Below are positions 1 to 5,933 of a DNA stretch of 5,933 nt, one piece after another. A model generated the notes under the pieces. The model did no database searches. It saw only the letters and a program-made list of their open reading frames with translations, and was not told the DNA's origin. Within the stretch, counting starts at the first letter, position 1; every line of letters begins with the position of its first letter. The stretch is from Myxococcales bacterium (GTDB lineage: Bacteria; Myxococcota_A; Polyangia; Polyangiales; JADJMO01). The stretch spans positions 1-5,933 of the forward strand of contig JAJXTK010000416.1 in NCBI GenBank assembly GCA_021783935.1, written 5' to 3'. The translations under genes were made by a program, and so were the position numbers.

Positions 1-26
1 GCCTGCGCGCGTTCGCGCCACGCGAT

Positions 27-68
27 CTCCCTTCCCCCGCACCGCGGGGGAAGGGCGGGGATGGGGGC
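27..68. repeat. REP-like palindromic element (12-bp perfect hairpin with G-rich tail)
   Basis: Positions 29-40 and 44-55 are perfect inverted complements (12 bp, mostly C on one arm and G on the other) separated by a 3-nt loop, ACC, at 41-43. A G-rich tail (56-66, CGGGGATGGGG) follows. This arrangement of a C/T-rich arm, short loop, G/A-rich arm and a GGGGATGGGG-type tail resembles the dispersed intergenic palindromes (REP-type) common in GC-rich bacteria. Only one copy is in the window, so the repeat status is inferred. It has no U-tract on either strand, so it is not a classical intrinsic terminator, although the stem could pause polymerase or protect an RNA end. Confidence 0.5.
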
Positions 69-185
69 TGTAACAGCGACGATCGCGCTCAGGGCGGGAT
101 CCCGACCCGAGTCGCCTCGGGGTGTCCGGTAGTACCCCCCGAGCAGACGACAGCCGCAGCGCTGCGAAGCCTGCCTTCGCAGATA

Positions 186-205
186 GGTGGAGGCGGCGGG
201 AGTCG
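186..205 (-). pseudogene. Orphan 20-nt copy of the ssrA 3' terminus
   Basis: This segment repeats, without change, positions 277-296: on the minus strand it reads part of the T-loop, the 3' side of the T-stem, the 3' acceptor strand CGCCTCC and the ACC end of tmRNA. It lacks everything 5' of the T-loop, so it is a non-functional fragment made by the 91-bp tandem duplication. Integrases often use the 3' ends of tmRNA genes as attachment sites, so such a fragment could also be read as an att remnant. The fact that the non-tmRNA flank is duplicated together with it favours simple tandem duplication. Confidence 0.75.
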
Positions 206-252
206 CCTCGGGGTGTCCGGTAGTACCCCCCGAGCAGACGACAGCCGCAGCG

Positions 253-273
253 CTGCGAAGCCTGCCTTCGCAG
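253..273 (-). terminator. ssrA: Candidate 3' hairpin of the ssrA transcript (duplicated at 162-182)
   Basis: Immediately beyond the tmRNA 3' end, the minus-strand transcript can form CTGCGAAG-GCAGG-CTTCGCAG, a perfect 8-bp stem with a 5-nt loop. It begins only four bases after the encoded ACC. No run of U follows, so it does not meet the classical intrinsic terminator pattern. It may terminate weakly or act as a 3' barrier that sets where exonucleases or endonucleases mature the tmRNA precursor. An identical second copy lies 91 bp further downstream because of the tandem duplication. Confidence 0.4.
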
Positions 274-276
274 ATA

Positions 277-639
277 GGTGGAGGCGGCGGGAGTCGAACC
301 CGCGTCCGAAAGCGCTCGTTCTAGGCTTCTACGTGCGTAGTCGATGATTTGATTTCGCAAGACGGGCGGCCATCGACGGCCTTCCGTTCCCGCTACTCCG
401 CGCTAGGTCTCGCCTCGGCCCCACACGGTGAGGGCTCCGGCCAGCCGAATCATTACGCACCAAGCAGAGCTTCGGCCGGCTCTACAGGGCGCGTGCGCTG
501 TTGGTTCTTAGGCCGCGAGCGCGTACGCGACATCATTGTCGTTCGCGTTTTTTGTCCCCACGGGTTTTTACGGAGGGCGTGGAGTTCCTCCTGCACGCTG
601 CTTTCGACTTCACGCCCCCGTCGAAACCGGGACGCCCCC
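277..639 (-). ncRNA. ssrA: Transfer-messenger RNA (tmRNA, one-piece)
   Basis: tmRNA with SmpB rescues stalled ribosomes: it enters charged with alanine, donates a short reading frame and marks the nascent protein for proteolysis. The 5' end (639 downward) reads GGGGGCG and contains the conserved GGTTTCGACGGGG segment. The acceptor stem pairs 633-639 with 280-286 and includes a G-U as third pair, the alanyl-tRNA synthetase identity element. The T-arm has stems 299-303/287-291 and a UUCGACU loop. The 3' region keeps the typical TTTCGGACGCGGG run. A pseudoknot stem pairs 578-584 with 556-562 just before the tag frame. The encoded 3' end is ACC followed by U, so the final A must be added after trimming. 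The length, about 363 nt, is normal for one-piece tmRNA. It lies downstream of metH on the same strand, with its own promoter candidate. Confidence 0.97.
508..546 (-). other. ssrA: tmRNA proteolysis-tag reading frame (ANDNDVAYALAA, stop TAA)
   Basis: The resume codon GCG lies at 546-544, preceded by an A-rich stretch as in other tmRNAs. The frame reads ANDNDVAYALAA and ends with a TAA at 510-508. The ANDN start and the YALAA end agree with known tags. The C-terminal LAA is the determinant recognised by ClpXP-type proteases in studied bacteria. The encoded tag has 12 residues, two more than the ten encoded in E. coli (ANDENYALAA). A single stop codon is present, with no tandem second stop directly after it. 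Confidence 0.95.
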
Positions 640-674
640 AAGAGCGGCGGAACCCCGTCGCATCGGATGGTCAC

Positions 675-702
675 ACTCTAACCCAGACCGCTCGAGCCAC
701 AA
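675..702 (-). promoter_or_regulatory. ssrA: Candidate sigma-70-type promoter for ssrA
   Basis: On the minus strand a -35-like TTGTGG (697-702) is separated by 16 bp from a -10-like TAGAGT (675-680). The -35 keeps the TTG core and the -10 matches four of six consensus bases including the key first, second and last positions. Transcription would start near 667, giving a 5' leader of about 28 nt to be removed by RNase P at 639. The position, in the short gap between metH and ssrA, fits independent expression of the RNA. The call rests on motif match only. Confidence 0.5.
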
Positions 703-729
703 GGACCAGAAGTCGCCGAGCTCGGCTCG

Positions 730-4419
<3,690 letters not shown>

Positions 4420-4428
4420 GGCGGGGAG

Positions 4429-4457
4429 GTTCTAGCTGTGATGCGTCAACCTGACGA
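4429..4457 (-). promoter_or_regulatory. metH: Weak promoter candidate just upstream of metH
   Basis: The minus strand has TCGTCA (4452-4457), a 17-bp spacer and TAGAAC (4429-4434), each matching four of six consensus bases. If used, transcription would begin within a few bases of the metH ATG (4419), giving a nearly leaderless mRNA. That would agree with the missing Shine-Dalgarno sequence. In such GC-rich DNA a match of this quality is not strong evidence, and metH could equally be transcribed from farther upstream. Confidence 0.22.
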
Positions 4458-4507
4458 ATGGCTCCGGTCCGGGCGACGACCCCGGTCGAGAACCAGCGCC
4501 TCGATGG

Positions 4508-4583
4508 GAGCGCCCGTGCCGGGGCTTCGTCGCTCGTGCGTCAGCCGCGGAGCGTCCGCAGGGCGCTCGACCCGCGAGCGCCC
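4508..4583 (-). promoter_or_regulatory. Structured region upstream of metH with competing inverted repeats
   Basis: An 8-mer occurs three times within 76 bp: GGGCGCTC at 4561-4568 (plus strand) and its complement GAGCGCCC at both 4576-4583 and 4508-4515. The 4561-4568 arm can pair with 4576-4583 (7-nt loop, with one more possible closing pair) or with 4508-4515 across about 45 nt. The two pairings exclude each other. A smaller hairpin, GCGGA-GCG-TCCGC, sits at 4547-4559 between them. The region lies 90-165 bp upstream of metH and also just downstream of the preceding minus-strand gene, so it could be a leader RNA, a 3' end structure, or chance in GC-rich DNA. I see no U-tract, B12 box or recognisable SAM or SAH riboswitch core. 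Confidence 0.3.
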
Positions 4584-4677
4584 GGGGCTCGGCCGCGGGT
4601 TCGGGCGGACGGCGAGCTGGTCGAGCGATGGGGGCGGGCAAGAGACCAACGCCCAGCGTCCGGCGCGCGGGCCGCGC

Positions 4678-5181
4678 TCACCAGCCCTTCTCTTTGACGT
4701 ACTGGCCCGTGAAGCGCGCGGCCTCCTCGTAGCTCCTGCGCGTGTCGTCGAAGACGCGCCCCTCGATGATGCCGCCGACGAGCATGATCTTCACTTCGAC
4801 CTCGAGGCGCGCGCAGCGGTCGACCGCGTTCGGCCCGCGCGGCTCGCACCAGATTTCGCCCGAGATGCGCGTCTTGTCGGGCTTCGACGCGGGGGTGATC
4901 ACGAAGGCGTAGCGCTTGGCCTTCTTGTCGAACGTCCCCTCTTCGACCCACGAGAGATCGCCGATCACCTTGGCGACGGGGCCCGGCAGGTTTGCGGGCG
5001 GCGGGTTCAGGCGCATGCGACGGCGGATGTGATCGCCCTCGTCGTGCTGCTCGAGGAGCGTGCACTCGCGGAAGTGCAGCCGCTCCAGGTACAGACGCGT
5101 GTTGTACTCCTCGTCGAAGACGCACCGCCAGTACGCGTCGGCGTCGCAAGCCATCGGGTGGCGCATCGTCTGCTCGGGCAT
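4678..5181 (-). CDS. START/SRPBCC-like protein, probable DUF2505 family
   Basis: A 167-residue cytoplasmic protein with no signal peptide or membrane segment. Its layout resembles DUF2505 proteins of the START/SRPBCC superfamily: an N-terminal strand and helix with the motif DADAYWRCVFDEEYN (about 13-27), alternating strands including HIRRRMRLNPPP (51-62), PVAKVIGDLSWVEEGTFD (68-85) and YAFVITP (91-97), the strands ISGEIWCEP and LEVEVKIMLVGGIIE (to 140), and a final helix with YEEAARFTGQYVKEKGW (151-167). This fold usually encloses a hydrophobic ligand pocket, but no ligand is known for the family. The start is supported by the purine-rich GGAGGAGGAG (5195-5186) a few bases upstream of the ATG. 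metH lies 258 bp downstream on the same strand; no functional link is evident. The family assignment is from memory of sequence style, and the coding call is firmer than the name. Confidence 0.75.
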   Translation of the reverse strand: MPEQTMRHPMACDADAYWRCVFDEEYNTRLYLERLHFRECTLLEQHDEGDHIRRRMRLNPPPANLPGPVAKVIGDLSWVEEGTFDKKAKRYAFVITPASKPDKTRISGEIWCEPRGPNAVDRCARLEVEVKIMLVGGIIEGRVFDDTRRSYEEAARFTGQYVKEKGW

Positions 5182-5550
5182 CGGGCTCCTCCTCCGCGCG
5201 TCGCGCGGCGCACCCTACCACCTCCCGCCGGAGCCCTCGGGGCGTGCTCGCGAGCGCGGCGCGGTGGAGCGCGGCGAGCGCAGTCCTGTGCTCCGAAGGC
5301 CGCAGGAAGTCCGCCCCGACCGCGAACGCCAGGTCACACCGAGGCCGTCGGACCGTCCACGCCCGCTGGTGTGGTCGCGGCGAGGAGCGTCAGAACGGCC
5401 TAGAATTGCGCACGAAGTCGCGCCGGTCGCGCAGGGGCTCGCTGCGCGCTGGACGTAGATCGCGTTCGGCATCACGATTGCTCCAGGCCTCTGCAGCTGG
5501 CGCGTCGAGCCCAACCGCTCGACCGCGCCGCTCCCCACCGGAGCCCCCTC
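5182..5550. other. Non-coding region between divergent genes
   Basis: This 369-bp stretch separates the minus-strand START-like gene from the plus-strand secreted-protein gene and must hold both promoters. I see no convincing gene: the open frames here are extensions of GC-rich shadow frames. Visible elements are the Shine-Dalgarno of the left gene (5186-5195), an interrupted 15-bp palindrome CCGCGCG-T-CGCGCGG (5194-5208) beside it, a 10-bp palindrome GCTCGCGAGC (5246-5255), and TAGAAT at 5401-5406, which resembles a plus-strand -10 but has no recognisable -35 at the proper distance. No tRNA, CRISPR or insertion-sequence end was recognised. Confidence 0.6.
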
Positions 5551-5933
5551 ATGATCCGCCGCAGCTCCCCTCTGTCCCGAGCCCTCCTCGCCGCGCCCGT
5601 CGCCCTCGTGACCCTCGTCGCGGCGACCACGACCGCCCACGCCCAGGACAACTGCCCGCCGGGCTCCTGGTTCTGCTCGGACGTCGAGATCAAGATCGGC
5701 CCCGGCGAGGCGCCCCCTGCGCCCGCGCCGGCTCCTGCGCCCGCGCCCGCTCCCGCGCCCGCGCCGCCGCCCGTGGTGGTCTACACGCCTCCGCCGCCCG
5801 CCTACGCGCCGCCTCCGCCGCCTCCGCCGCCTCCGCCGGCGCCGCATCGTTGGCACAGCGAGGTCGGCGTGTCGGTCCGCCTAGAGGGGGCGAGCTTCAA
5901 GGCGAACGACGCCTACGGCGGCACCACCGGCAT
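5551..5933 (+). CDS. Secreted or outer-membrane proline-rich protein, N-terminal part (cut by window end)
   Basis: The first 127 codons are open to the window edge. The ATG follows GGAG (5540-5543) at a 7-nt spacing. Residues 1-32 form a clear Sec signal peptide: basic MIRRSSPLSR, a hydrophobic A/L/V core and a likely cleavage after AHAQ or AHA. The mature start has two cysteines, Cys35 and Cys42, in NCPPGSWFCSD, possibly a disulfide. A linker follows: alternating Ala-Pro (about 55-71), then YTPPPPAYA and ten consecutive prolines (87-96). The segment HRWHSEVGVSVRLEGASFKAND begins what looks like a beta-rich domain, of the sort seen in outer-membrane barrels. Such linkers may span the periplasm or peptidoglycan. 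The signal peptide is not a lipoprotein type. The domain family cannot be named because the C-terminal part is missing. Confidence 0.82.
   Translation, partial: MIRRSSPLSRALLAAPVALVTLVAATTTAHAQDNCPPGSWFCSDVEIKIGPGEAPPAPAPAPAPAPAPAPAPPPVVVYTPPPPAYAPPPPPPPPPPAPHRWHSEVGVSVRLEGASFKANDAYGGTTG
5812..5838 (+). repeat. Three perfect copies of a 9-bp unit (CCTCCGCCG) encoding poly-proline
   Basis: CCTCCGCCG is repeated three times without interruption inside the proline-rich linker of the secreted protein. Because the unit is a multiple of three, gain or loss of copies would change linker length without breaking the frame. A related low-complexity tract of GCG/CCC/CCG codons lies just upstream (about 5713-5768). 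Confidence 0.85.

Larger units (their letters stand above)
109..296. repeat. 91-bp perfect tandem duplication abutting the ssrA 3' end
   Basis: Positions 109-199 and 200-290 are identical base for base. Identity at the 91-bp offset continues for six more bases, so the 6-mer GAGTCG occurs at 109, 200 and 291 and brackets both units. That pattern fits duplication by slippage or unequal exchange at a 6-bp microhomology. Each unit holds the distal tmRNA acceptor arm, an 8-bp hairpin (162-169/175-182 in one copy, 253-260/266-273 in the other) and a second 7-bp hairpin (116-122/137-143 in the first copy). The right-hand edge lies within the T-loop of ssrA. Perfect identity suggests a recent event, or an assembly error. 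Confidence 0.93.

Noticed and set aside
186..296. attL/attR pair of an integrated element at the tmRNA 3' end
   Set aside because: The identical sequence extends through the whole 91-bp unit rather than only the tmRNA terminus, nothing lies between the copies and no integrase is present in the window. Tandem duplication explains it more simply.
4420..4677. Cobalamin, SAM or SAH riboswitch upstream of metH
   Set aside because: I looked for the B12 box, S-box and SAH core motifs on the metH strand and found none; only GC-rich competing stems remain.
5194..5208. Interrupted palindrome next to the Shine-Dalgarno of the START-like gene as an operator or SD-masking hairpin
   Set aside because: A 7-bp CG-only palindrome with a one-base centre is common by chance in this composition, cannot form a normal loop and overlaps the SD by only two bases.
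5215..5856. A 213-codon minus-strand frame beginning with a long poly-arginine run
   Set aside because: The arginine run is the reverse complement of the proline repeats of the plus-strand secreted protein, which has a signal peptide and a ribosome-binding site.

Overview
The window is very GC-rich chromosomal DNA. Two features suggest a myxobacterium-like (Myxococcota, Polyangia-type) organism: the 167-residue START-like protein, and a secreted protein with Ala-Pro/poly-Pro stretches. This assignment is inferred from style; the sequence contains no decisive taxonomic marker other than the tmRNA, which could be searched. Most of the window is ordinary housekeeping DNA. I did not find an undescribed defence or mobile system.

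Layout from left to right. Positions 1-108 are non-coding and carry a strong REP-like hairpin. Positions 109-296 are an exact 91-bp tandem duplication whose edge lies inside the 3' end of the tmRNA gene. Positions 277-639 (minus strand) are ssrA, the one-piece tmRNA, encoding the proteolysis tag ANDNDVAYALAA. A likely sigma-70-type ssrA promoter lies in the 90-bp gap before metH. Positions 730-4419 (minus) are a complete metH, the cobalamin-dependent methionine synthase with all four modules. Its 258-bp upstream gap (4420-4677) has competing GC-rich inverted repeats and a weak promoter candidate very close to the start codon. Positions 4678-5181 (minus) encode a small cytoplasmic protein resembling DUF2505 (START/SRPBCC-like fold), with a strong ribosome-binding site. 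Positions 5182-5550 are an intergenic region between divergent genes with no gene that I can support. From 5551 to the right edge (plus) runs the start of an exported protein: signal peptide, short cysteine pair, proline-rich linker and the beginning of a probable beta-rich domain, cut off by the window end.

The three minus-strand genes share orientation, but their functions (methionine/B12 one-carbon metabolism, ribosome rescue, unknown START-like protein) do not form an obvious pathway and the gaps of 90 and 258 bp argue against a tight operon. The most unusual observations are the duplication that copied the last 20 nt of tmRNA, the absence of an encoded final A in the tmRNA CCA end, and the alternative pairing in the metH upstream region.
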